64,000 nucleotides of DNA from Pseudomonas pergaminensis (GTDB taxonomy: Bacteria > Pseudomonadota > Gammaproteobacteria > Pseudomonadales > Pseudomonadaceae), in NCBI RefSeq assembly GCF_024112395.2, contig NZ_CP078013.2, positions 6,108,501-6,172,500 of the forward strand, in the 5' to 3' direction. The notes under the pieces are model-generated. The model saw nothing but the letters and a program-made list of their open reading frames with translations. It had not been told where the DNA came from and searched no databases. Positions 19,582-26,622 of the stretch are shown here, piece by piece (position 1 is the first letter of the stretch; each line of letters begins with the position of its first letter). A program made the translations under genes and the position numbers.

Positions 19582-21687
19582 TCAGCGCGCGCGAGCGCGG
19601 AACCAGTGCGCCACTTCCTCGGCCATCAGCGGCTCTGACGCCAGCGGGCCCTGAATGAACGGGCACCCATTGGCCTTGAGCCATTGGGCTTGCTCCTGGG
19701 TCTCCACGCCCTCGGCGACGACCACCACATCAAAATGACCGCACAGTTCGATGATGCTGCGCGCCATCACTGCATCCCGCGCGGAGCCCGGCAGGCGTGC
19801 GACCAATTGCGGGTCGAGCTTGAGCGTATCGAACGCCAGGTCGCGCAGATGCGCCAGGGAACAATTGCCCAGGCCGAAGTCATCCAGGGCGGTGCGCACG
19901 CCAATCTGGCGCAATAACCTGAGCTGCTTGGTCGACTCTTCCAGGTTGTTCATCAGGCTGTCTTCACTGATCTCCACCTCCAGCTGGCGCCCCTGTAGCC
20001 CATGTCGCTCAAGCACCTGCTGCAGTTGGGTGGCCAGGTTAGGCATGTTGAACTGGTTGCTGCTCAGGCTCACGCTCAGCACCATCTCATCATCAAAGGC
20101 GGCTTGCCACGCCTGGCGCTGAGCGCCGACTTGTTGATAGATCCACGTGCTCAGTTGGCTGATCAACCGCGCTTCTTCCAGCAACGGTAGGAACAGCCCC
20201 GGCGATACATCACCAACACTCGGATGCTGCCAGCGCAACAGCGCTTCGACGCCACGCACGCGCCCGTCCTCCAAGGCCACTTGAGGCTGGTAGACCAGGG
20301 TGAAATCCTTGCTTTGAATCGCCGTGCGCACGCTGTCTTCGAGCATCAGTCGCGAACGGGCGCGGCCGTTCATTTCCTGATCGTAATAGCGATATTGCTG
20401 ACGGCCCGCACGCTTGGCTTCGTACATGGCGATGTCAGCCGCGCGCAGCAGGCCGTTCAGGTCCGAGCCGCAGTCCGGGAAGGTGGCGATGCCGATGCTG
20501 ACGCCGAGCATCACATCCAGGCCGTCCACCTGTTGGCAGATCGACACGCGTTCGATCAGTTTTTCCGCAATCTTCGCCGCCTGCTCGGGGAACTCCAGCT
20601 CCAGCAGCGCGGTGAATTCATCGCCCCCCATGCGCCCGAGAATGTCGTAGGACCGCAGGCAACCCTGTAATTGTTCAGAGACCCAACGCAGTACCCGGTC
20701 GCCCGCGTCATGGCCGAGGGAATCATTGACCCGCTTGAAACCGTCGAGGTCCAGGTAGAGCAACACCAGTGATTGCTCCAGCCGTTCGCTGCGCAGCAGG
20801 GTGTTCTCCACCGCCTGATAAAACCCGCGCCGGTTGAGCAACCCGGTCAATGGGTCGGTGACGGCCTGGAACTCCAGTTGCTGGTGCAGGTGGTGCACCT
20901 CGGACATATCCAGCACGGTCACCACCATCGCCTTCTGCTCGGCCGGCAACGGCGCACAGGACAACGCCACCGGCACCTGCTGGCCGCGGCCGGTGCGCAG
21001 GATCGCATCGTGCAGGCGCCAGGTCTCGCTCTGGCGGTAAGCGCTGTGCATCTGCGATTCGAGCCACGTGGGCACATGGGGTTTTTGCAGGAAGCTCAAG
21101 AACTCTTGGTCTTGCAGCTCATCCATCTTCGCATTCAGCAGGCGTGAGATCGCCGGGTTGGCGTACTCGATCACGCCCTCCTCGCTGACTACCAGAATAC
21201 CTTCGGCGGCGTTGTCCAACACCGAGGCATTAAAGGCGCGCGCAGACTCCAGGTCATGGCTCAGGCGCTGCAAGGCCCGGCGATTGCGCTGGTGCTCCAG
21301 CAACGCCTGGACCTTGGGCTTGAGGATATGCGGGTCGAAGGGCTTGAACAGGTAATCGATGGCGCCGCTGGCGTAGCCTTCCAGCACGGCGGCGGGTGAT
21401 TGGGCGTTGGCGCTGAGGAAGATGATTGGCGTCATGCGGGTGCGCAGGCTGCCGCGCATCAGGCGGGCGACTTCAAAGCCGTCCATGCCGGGCATCTTCA
21501 CATCCAGCAGTACCAGGTCGACTTCGTGCTGCAGCAGCAATTCGAGTGCTTCCAGGCCGGAACCTGCGGTGATCACCTGCCAGTCTTCCCGCTGCAAAAG
21601 TGCGCGCATGCTGAGCAGGTTTTCGGGGTAGTCATCGACCACCAAAAGAACCGAATCGCCATCGCCGTGTTGTGGAGCGCAATCCAT
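19582..21687 (-). CDS. Response regulator with REC-PAS-GGDEF-EAL domains (c-di-GMP metabolism)
   Basis: A 701-aa cytoplasmic two-component output protein. The receiver domain at residues 13-130 has phospho-acceptor Asp62 in VLLDVKMPGMDG. A PAS domain covers about 150-265. The GGDEF domain has an intact G354-G-D-E-F358 and an inhibitory I-site R345-S-Y-D348 five residues upstream, so cyclase activity with product inhibition is likely. The EAL domain starts at E481-A-L and keeps EISE (572-575), D602-D603, K623 and AEGVE (658-662). However, the metal-binding Asn of the usual VNLS motif is Ser540 (VSLS). Hydrolysis may therefore be weak or lost. No histidine kinase is adjacent. AAGGA precedes the start by 10 nt. 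Confidence 0.9.
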   Translation of the reverse strand: MDCAPQHGDGDSVLLVVDDYPENLLSMRALLQREDWQVITAGSGLEALELLLQHEVDLVLLDVKMPGMDGFEVARLMRGSLRTRMTPIIFLSANAQSPAAVLEGYASGAIDYLFKPFDPHILKPKVQALLEHQRNRRALQRLSHDLESARAFNASVLDNAAEGILVVSEEGVIEYANPAISRLLNAKMDELQDQEFLSFLQKPHVPTWLESQMHSAYRQSETWRLHDAILRTGRGQQVPVALSCAPLPAEQKAMVVTVLDMSEVHHLHQQLEFQAVTDPLTGLLNRRGFYQAVENTLLRSERLEQSLVLLYLDLDGFKRVNDSLGHDAGDRVLRWVSEQLQGCLRSYDILGRMGGDEFTALLELEFPEQAAKIAEKLIERVSICQQVDGLDVMLGVSIGIATFPDCGSDLNGLLRAADIAMYEAKRAGRQQYRYYDQEMNGRARSRLMLEDSVRTAIQSKDFTLVYQPQVALEDGRVRGVEALLRWQHPSVGDVSPGLFLPLLEEARLISQLSTWIYQQVGAQRQAWQAAFDDEMVLSVSLSSNQFNMPNLATQLQQVLERHGLQGRQLEVEISEDSLMNNLEESTKQLRLLRQIGVRTALDDFGLGNCSLAHLRDLAFDTLKLDPQLVARLPGSARDAVMARSIIELCGHFDVVVVAEGVETQEQAQWLKANGCPFIQGPLASEPLMAEEVAHWFRARAR

Positions 21688-21998
21688 GCTACGTCTCTTC
21701 CTTAAGGAGCTGCTCCGGTCACTTCTGAGATAAACCCGGATAAACGCTGAGGCCTCACTCTATCCCCGGTTCCAAAAAATCAGAAGTAATGGCAGTGCCA
21801 TCATTGCGCCAATTTTCAGTAAGCCGACTAACGGTAAGTGCCTGAAGCCCACGGATCATGGGAAACATGGCTTTTTGACATTCCCTTGACGCCAATAAGT
21901 TGCCAGCAAACATTTAACAAGATGGTTAACACCACCTATAAAGAACCTGTCTGGCCCAAGGGCCATAGCCTACACCCCTCTGTAAAAAGGCCTACGCC
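21688..21998. other. Intergenic region before the PL7 gene
   Basis: A 311-bp divergent intergenic stretch. It contains a short perfect palindrome TGGCAGTGCCA near 21790 and a possible -35 TTGACG near 21888 followed by AT-rich DNA. No open frame with a ribosome site was found. It probably holds the promoters of both flanking genes. Confidence 0.4.
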
Positions 21999-22664
21999 AT
22001 GATCGACCTATCTACCTGGAACCTCAGCATCCCGGTCGGCTCCCCGCCCGCCACCATCGACACCCCGAAGCTGATGAATGGCTTCAAAGACCAATATTTC
22101 CAGGCCGAAGGCAGCAACGTGCAATTCTGGACCCCCGTCACCGGCACCCGAACGGAAAATGCCGTGTACCCCCGCAGCGAACTGCGTGAGACCTACGCCG
22201 ATGGGCGTTTACGCAACTGGACCTATTCGGATGCGGACAACTTTCTACGCGCTACCCTGCAAGTGAATCAGGTGCCGTCCACCGGCAAAATCGTGATTGG
22301 GCAGATCCATGCCTATGACAGCCAGAAGCCGCTGATCAAGCTGGAATATCAATTCAAGGAAAAGACCCAGACCGGCAATATTGTCGCCAAGGTACGCATG
22401 CGTCCGGATGACGGCGAAGGGCGGGTGATCACCGTAGCCTCGAATGTGCCGCTGGAAAAAAGCTTTACCTACGTGATCAACCTCAATAAAGCCGGGTTGC
22501 TGAGCGTGTATGCCGCGGATGGAGAATGGAATGAGCGCATTGGTGCGGCGTGGGGCGCCAAGCCGCTGTACTTCAAGGCAGGGGCGTATGTGCAGGACAA
22601 CAGCGGGGACAGCAAGGAAGGCGCGCGGGTGACGTTTGCGAAGCTGGATATTGATCACGACTGA
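21999..22664 (+). CDS. Polysaccharide lyase family 7 (alginate-lyase type), no signal peptide
   Basis: A 221-aa protein with the three PL7 signatures: R-S-E-L-R in VYPRSELRET, Q-I-H in KIVIGQIHAYD, and YFKAGAYVQ near the C-terminus. These strands form the catalytic cleft of the beta-jelly-roll alginate lyases, with Arg, Gln, His and Tyr as key residues. PL7 enzymes cut alginate, usually at guluronate bonds. The start MIDLSTWNLSIPVGS is the mature-type N-terminus; no secretion signal is visible, which is unusual for a polymer-degrading enzyme. It is not linked to the alginate biosynthesis operon here. Confidence 0.88.
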   Translation: MIDLSTWNLSIPVGSPPATIDTPKLMNGFKDQYFQAEGSNVQFWTPVTGTRTENAVYPRSELRETYADGRLRNWTYSDADNFLRATLQVNQVPSTGKIVIGQIHAYDSQKPLIKLEYQFKEKTQTGNIVAKVRMRPDDGEGRVITVASNVPLEKSFTYVINLNKAGLLSVYAADGEWNERIGAAWGAKPLYFKAGAYVQDNSGDSKEGARVTFAKLDIDHD

Positions 22665-22740
22665 GCATCGCCTAGTATTGCGTAGGCCTTGTCCTAACGA
22701 GCCCATAGATCATTCGCACTCTTGAATATACCAACGATCC

Positions 22741-22834
22741 ATGTGGGAGCCGGGCTTGCCCGCGATGGCGGTGTATCAGGCAACATTTTCGGTGGCTGGC
22801 CCACCGTCATCGCGGGCAAGCCCGGCTCCCACAT
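22741..22834. repeat. REPIN at the left border of the AT-rich island
   Basis: ATGTGGGAGCCGGGCTTGCC and its inverted partner GGCAAGCCCGGCTCCCACAT surround a spacer with GGTGGCTGGCCCACC. Arm class CCGGGC. Confidence 0.9.
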
Positions 22835-22942
22835 GGGTTCCGTGTCCTACAGGGCCGTTGCGGTGAATCGGAGGCCGCTTATAGTTCGCCCCGTCGCCGG
22901 CATTGAACGGCGATAGCGTTTCGCAGCCCTACAGAGTTAATA

Positions 22943-23070
22943 CCGTACCCGTCAAAATACGGCATAGGCAGTCCTGCCAATGCTCGGCTTTTCATGGCGG
23001 TTGTGCGTGGGAGGCCTTCGGGTCTGCCGGGTCTTAACTCCTGGGTCTGCGAACCCGCGCACAGCTGCCA
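22943..23070 (+). ncRNA. Structured leader-like RNA upstream of a decayed gene
   Basis: Several helices are readable. The closing stem TGGCGGTTGTGCG (22995-23007) pairs over 13 bp, with two G-U pairs, with CGCACAGCTGCCA (23058-23070). Inside it, AGGCC-TTCG-GGTCT (23012-23025) makes a UUCG tetraloop hairpin, and GGGT-CTGCGA-ACCC (23043-23056) a second hairpin, giving a multi-branch junction. Upstream, CCGTA/TACGG (22943-22962) and GGCA-GTCC-TGCC (22967-22978) may be further stems. A ribosome-site-like AAGGG and a lost start codon follow about 50-60 nt later, so the natural reading is a cis-regulatory leader. From memory, similar leaders precede small hypothetical genes in other fluorescent pseudomonads; this was not checked. 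Confidence 0.55.
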
Positions 23071-23126
23071 CCCTATTTGTTTCGCAGCAAACGGTGGCCA
23101 ATCTTCTCTTGAGTTAAGGGTTTGCT

Positions 23127-23383
23127 ATAAAGAACCAACTACCACCCCGCCGCTTCTACCCCTGCGCCGAAAACGCTACCGATAACCCCGTCCTTTTGAT
23201 CGACAGCGCAGCCCCTCTGCGGGACCTCCACGCCTGCCTGCGCGAACGCCTGAACGCCGCCCTCGAACACCCCAACCTGATCGCCGCTCCAGCCTGCCGG
23301 ACTTCGCCGAGCGCGACCTGAACAATGTGACCAATATGGCGTGCAATTTGATCCAAGACGTAAGCGATATGTTCCGAGTTTGA
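23127..23383 (+). pseudogene. Decayed small hypothetical gene (AUA start, one frameshift)
   Basis: Reading from ATA 23127, six bases after AAGGG, gives IKNQLPPRRFYPCAE and NPVLLIDSAAPLRDLHACLR up to LEHPNLIAA. The frame then hits a stop at 23319. Changing frame near 23285 restores SLPDFAERDLNNVTNMACNL and then IQDVSDMFRV, ending at TGA 23383. Both halves have normal coding composition and read like one protein of about 85 residues. The most economical explanation is an ATG-to-ATA change plus an indel of one base. I do not recognise the family with certainty. It sits directly downstream of the structured leader. Confidence 0.6.
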
Positions 23384-23763
23384 ACACCGAGGTTTCGTTA
23401 CTCCACCCGCTGGCTAATCAATACCTATTATTAAAAACCGCATTCCTCAGGCCTGGCACAACCCTGTCTGATCTATGCCGTTTTCATCAAACAAGGGAGT
23501 AGCTTGCTTCCCTCGCAAGGCCGTGCTTTTGCTTTAAAATTCTCTATTCCGACCCTCACTTAAAGCCAAACGCACTTTCCATTATTCACAATCAATATTA
23601 AGCACTGTTATTTCTAACAGGTGACACACCCTTAAACCTCATTCAGCATTAAAAATAATGCAACACAACGCGCATCACAGCGCCGTTAACCCTTGTCCTC
23701 TTTGTTCAGAAACTTGTATAAACCACCAATCCACTTCACTCCTCAGTCATGGAGAAATAAAAA
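23384..23763. other. AT-rich intergenic region with a palindromic site
   Basis: This 380-bp stretch has no supported gene. Base composition turns AT-rich from about 23400, marking the start of the island. It contains the first copy of the island palindrome at 23604 and the ribosome site GGAG before the gene at 23764. Confidence 0.5.
23604..23621. promoter_or_regulatory. Island palindrome, copy 1 (ACTGTTA-N4-TAACAG)
   Basis: ACTGTTA-TTTC-TAACAGG: arms CTGTTA/TAACAG with a 4-nt centre, 143 bp before the gene at 23764. The same layout recurs at 24457 and 25748. It fits CTGT-N8-ACAG (LexA-like) and also CT-N12-AG (LuxR-type box); the sequence alone does not decide. Confidence 0.55.
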
Positions 23764-24039
23764 ATGTCAGACACAATCATCAACAGCGTACTGGTAATTG
23801 GAAATCAAGTACGGATTAGCGGAAGAACGCGAGCGGGTGTTCATCAAGTTTACTTTGCAAACCCTGCTACCGGCGGGACATTCATAGGTATTGGCTCAAG
23901 CCACGGCGCAGGAGATTTTGACGTTACAGTCGGCCCTTTTATCGCTGGCACATACGATGTTGTCGCGGGCCCCATCGAATCAAATGGTTTTGTAAACAAT
24001 GCAAACTGGTCAAACCCTGCAAGATTTACTATTTTCTAG
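23764..24039 (+). CDS. Small hypothetical protein, beta-rich, island gene 1
   Basis: A 91-aa protein with GGAG 9 nt before its ATG. There is no signal peptide, membrane segment or cysteine. Alternating hydrophobic strands (INSVLVIGNQVRISGR, GVHQVYFANP, GDFDVTVGPF, GTYDVVAG) suggest a single beta-sandwich domain. The pattern F-x-V-x-x-x-x-F-x-x-G-x-YD resembles the C-terminal halves of the proteins from 24597 and 25113, but only loosely. Codons are more AT-rich than in flanking core genes. The first island palindrome lies upstream. Function unknown. Confidence 0.65.
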   Translation: MSDTIINSVLVIGNQVRISGRTRAGVHQVYFANPATGGTFIGIGSSHGAGDFDVTVGPFIAGTYDVVAGPIESNGFVNNANWSNPARFTIF

Positions 24040-24128
24040 CTATCGAGTCGCGTAGAAGGCAGATTTACGTGCGCCGTCCTCTCACACCACTGTCCGTAAA
24101 GCAGGTCTTGAAGAATTAAACAGCTTTT

Positions 24129-24260
24129 ATGGAACAGACTCCGCTCTCCTCTGAAATCCAATTGATAACAACTGCATTAAAGCGAGGGCAGTTGACGGGG
24201 AATCCTGCACTCCTTGATGAGATAGAAAAAATCATCGGGCGTTGGATCACTCTGCGATAG
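24129..24260 (+). pseudogene. Fragment resembling the C-terminus of a REP-associated (IS200-like) transposase
   Basis: Reading from 24129 gives SSEIQLITTALKRGQLTGN, then ALLDEIEKIIGRWITLR, a TAG at 24258, and PGRP directly after it. RAYT transposases end with a pattern of this kind: an alpha-helix, RGxLTGxxxFxDEIExxxGRR and then xPGRP. The catalytic HUH and Tyr regions are absent, and the frame is closed by TAA upstream, so this is a remnant. RAYTs move REP elements, which are abundant here. The match is by eye. Confidence 0.5.
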
Positions 24261-24596
24261 CCGGGACGGCCCTGGGACAGTGCCCCCCCTCTAGATCTAC
24301 GCATCAACCCTAAATAGATCCGTTCCCATCAGCCACTGGCAATCGCCATTTGCTCATTCGCTCACACAAAAAATTCTCCCCCGGCCCTTCAACTGTCTTC
24401 CAATAGCAGCGACTATTCCAAATGGCGATATAAAGAATAGCGAAATATTATCAACCACTGTCAATCATGACAGTTACGCAGTTCCAATAAAAAATTACCC
24501 TGTATCACAGCAACTCAGCAGTTATTTAGATGGCAAGCCAAACCGCATCATTCAAGTAGAAACTTAAATTTTTCACGCCAACCGAGGAGATACATC
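24261..24596. other. AT-rich intergenic region before island gene 2
   Basis: A 336-bp stretch without a supported gene. It holds the second and most symmetrical copy of the island palindrome (24457-24474), and CGAGGAG as ribosome site before ATG 24597. Confidence 0.45.
24457..24474. promoter_or_regulatory. Island palindrome, copy 2 (perfect 7-bp arms)
   Basis: ACTGTCA-ATCA-TGACAGT is a perfect inverted repeat with a 4-nt centre, 122 bp before the gene at 24597. Same architecture as 23604 and 25748. Confidence 0.6.
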
Positions 24597-25022
24597 ATGC
24601 CCATGCCATTCACTCCGATTACCCCTCACCCCCCATTCCCCAGCACACCGGCCATAAACAGCCTTTCTATAACAGCAACCCCCATTCCAGCAGGAGGTAC
24701 AGCTGTGGGAATGGCGCCACAGATAACCGTCTTCCGACAATATATTCTTATCCAATCTTTTATGCATATAAACTCTCGCATAAATGATGTTATCGAGTTT
24801 TACCTTGATCCGGTAGGTGCGCCGCCCGCCCTTGCGCCGTGCCACACGCGAACTATGAGCATTTCGCTATATGACGCAATTACGAATTATGGAGGCGGTC
24901 GATATGTATTTGAACTTTCAAATTTTCCACAAGCTCCCGGACTGTATGATTTCTCGTGTATCCAAACCAATGTAAATGGCATCATAGTGGCTCTCTCTCT
25001 CCCGACGAGATACAACTTGTAA
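24597..25022 (+). CDS. Small hypothetical protein, island gene 2 (paralogue of gene 3)
   Basis: A 141-aa protein whose ATG has GAGGAG about 8 nt upstream. The first 40 residues are rich in Pro, Thr and Ala and probably flexible (MPMPFTPITPHPPFPSTP). The rest alternates as beta strands. N-D-V-I-E-F-Y-L-D (residues 63-71) matches G-D-L-I-E-I-Y-I-D in the next gene (55-63), which suggests tandem duplication and divergence. YVFELSNFPQAPGLYDFSC near the C-terminus resembles the end of an Ig-like strand pair. No signal peptide. Function unknown. Confidence 0.65.
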   Translation: MPMPFTPITPHPPFPSTPAINSLSITATPIPAGGTAVGMAPQITVFRQYILIQSFMHINSRINDVIEFYLDPVGAPPALAPCHTRTMSISLYDAITNYGGGRYVFELSNFPQAPGLYDFSCIQTNVNGIIVALSLPTRYNL

Positions 25023-25112
25023 ATACGCATTCAACCACAATCAAAAACCAATAGAATCTTAGACAAAATTAACACACTGACAAACACATGAAGAGCGCAA
25101 GAGGCAGCAATC

Positions 25113-25529
25113 ATGACAACGTTCCAACGCCCATTTGCAGTAGGACAAGTTCCACAACTCATCAATCCAAGGCAGTTTCCATCTCCACCCTTCTTTACCT
25201 CAAGACAAGTTGCGGACTTGAAAAGCAATACAACCATCAGCTTAATGATCCCTAATCACAACAGCTTAAGAGTCGGCGACTTAATAGAAATTTACATTGA
25301 TCGCACGCCTACCACGACCCCTAGTCAAACCCCCTATCGAGTCGTTCCTGTAGACATTATCTCTGGAACCAACACCATAGCGCGAAATACCAACTTCGAG
25401 ATAACGGCGCAAGACTCAAGAAGAATGCTCGATCAAGTTTTTGAAATGTCTTGTGCAGCAGGAACGCCTGGCAACCCGCATATATTCTATTTAAGCTGTT
25501 TTTTCGGGGTCACATTTATAAATCCATGA
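25113..25529 (+). CDS. Small hypothetical protein, island gene 3 (paralogue of gene 2)
   Basis: A 138-aa protein 90 bp downstream of gene 2 on the same strand, probably in the same transcript. The N-terminus is rich in Pro and Phe (FQRPFAVGQVPQLINPRQF). SLRVGDLIEIYID (51-63) aligns with SRINDVIEFYLD of gene 2. Two cysteines lie in the C-terminal third (EMSCAAG and YLSCFFG). No signal peptide or membrane helix. The ribosome site is weak (AGAGGCAGCAATC). Function unknown. Confidence 0.62.
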   Translation: MTTFQRPFAVGQVPQLINPRQFPSPPFFTSRQVADLKSNTTISLMIPNHNSLRVGDLIEIYIDRTPTTTPSQTPYRVVPVDIISGTNTIARNTNFEITAQDSRRMLDQVFEMSCAAGTPGNPHIFYLSCFFGVTFINP

Positions 25530-25747
25530 ACGACGACAGGAGACAGCATTGACAAGAATGCGTTAATCCACTCAGAAGATTATGACGACCCTCGAAAATT
25601 TGTCATGCCTTAAACATCGCAACGTACTTTAACCTCATCACGATCACCGTAGCCCAAACCCAAACCCTTCGTGCCCTTGGCATGCGTAAAACATCAACGG
25701 CATAAATAACGATTTATTATAACCACAATTCCAAAAACAACTTAAAA

Positions 25748-25765
25748 ACTGTCATATCTAACAGT
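25748..25765. promoter_or_regulatory. Island palindrome, copy 3 (ACTGTCA-N4-TAACAGT)
   Basis: ACTGTCA-TATC-TAACAGT has 7-bp arms with one mismatch and a 4-nt centre, 57 bp before ATG 25823. It lies in a 293-bp AT-rich gap (25530-25822) in which no other gene is supported. Confidence 0.58.
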
Positions 25766-25822
25766 ATACCCACCCAAAAATCTCCTACAAACTTGAATCT
25801 CCAAACCCAAAGGTGTAAAAAA

Positions 25823-26236
25823 ATGGCCCTTATTATTGCTCAACCAGGATCCAACATTTTCAACTACGCAAAACCGGTCCTTCATGTGCCGACTCCACCT
25901 CCTCCACCCCAACAAGGTTATATACAGCTGTTACAAGGTTGCCACTTATGTGTTGTTAAAGACGGGACAGTGATTGATGGAAAATACAAATCAGCTGATC
26001 AACAAGCGAAAACCTTCGTAATAACGGATAGCGAGGGCGTAGACCAGACTATTAACACTATAACGTCCAAGGTAAATGTTTACGCGTATGCCGGCTCAAA
26101 CGTAACTGTCTATGAAGGCCCCAACTTTCATTATGGAAATGCCACTGTACATGTAGGTTATGGCGGAACGGCGGCTATCTATGAGCGAAATTTGAAATTT
26201 GACACAACCTTGCCACTAAAAGCCATCCACGTATAA
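25823..26236 (+). CDS. Small hypothetical protein, island gene 4 (shares a domain with gene 5)
   Basis: A 137-aa protein from ATG 25823, with AAAGGTG as ribosome site. After a Pro-rich linker (VPTPPPPPQQ, residues 22-31) comes a small beta domain. Its segment SADQQAKTFVIT (57-68) matches SIDEQAQAVIVT in gene 5, a clear sign of common origin. The C-terminal part NVTVYEGPNFHYGNATVHVG (93-112) resembles, imperfectly, a beta/gamma-crystallin Greek-key motif (aromatic-x4-aromatic-x-G). No signal peptide. Function unknown. The third island palindrome is directly upstream. Confidence 0.68.
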   Translation: MALIIAQPGSNIFNYAKPVLHVPTPPPPPQQGYIQLLQGCHLCVVKDGTVIDGKYKSADQQAKTFVITDSEGVDQTINTITSKVNVYAYAGSNVTVYEGPNFHYGNATVHVGYGGTAAIYERNLKFDTTLPLKAIHV

Positions 26237-26272
26237 ACCAACCCTACCCACACTTAATTCTGGAGATGAAAA

Positions 26273-26527
26273 ATGTACCAACTAACCGTTACCGAACAGC
26301 GTATACAGCTCGAACCAGGCGATAAGATTACTCTAATCGACGGGAAGACACCCTATGCGAATGTAACAATTACTTCGATCGATGAGCAAGCACAAGCTGT
26401 GATCGTGACCGGCGCAGGGGGAGCAAGACCACGAGCATTCGCATTAGCAAATGTAGGCTTCGCCTTTGAAACTGAGATGTTCCCTCCTGATCAACTCGTC
26501 AGGTCAGCGCAATTGGAATTGCGCTAA
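26273..26527 (+). CDS. Small hypothetical protein, island gene 5
   Basis: An 84-aa protein, 36 bp after gene 4, with CTGGAG before its ATG; the two are probably one operon. It is essentially one small beta-barrel-like domain: IQLEPGDKITLIDGK, ANVTITSIDEQAQAVIVT, then FALANVGFAFE. SIDEQAQAVIVT (35-46) is shared with gene 4 and LEPGD (13-17) with gene 6. No signal peptide or cysteine. Function unknown. Confidence 0.65.
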   Translation: MYQLTVTEQRIQLEPGDKITLIDGKTPYANVTITSIDEQAQAVIVTGAGGARPRAFALANVGFAFETEMFPPDQLVRSAQLELR

Positions 26528-26556
26528 TCGCTGAATCCCTTATGCGATGTATAGCA

Positions 26557-26582
26557 AGGCAGGTATATAAAAATATCTGCCT
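26557..26582 (+). terminator. 10-bp stem-loop after island gene 5
   Basis: AGGCAGGTAT-ATAAAA-ATATCTGCCT forms a 10-bp stem with one G-T pair and a 6-nt loop, 30 bp after the stop of gene 5. No T-run follows, so it may be a weak terminator or a processing/stability hairpin rather than a classical intrinsic terminator. Confidence 0.35.
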
Positions 26583-26622
26583 CCCATAAAACTCAAGGTG
26601 CATAACAATAGGAACTTTCGAA

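Noticed and set aside
24573..24845. 90-codon minus-strand frame antisense to island gene 2
   Set aside because: No ribosome site and Cys/Gly/Arg-rich shadow composition; the sense gene has a clear GAGGAG.
23604..25765. Calling the island palindromes definite LexA SOS boxes
   Set aside because: CTGT-N8-ACAG fits, but the central 8 bp are not the alternating AT run typical of LexA, and LuxR-type dyads fit equally well. Reported only as an unassigned shared site.
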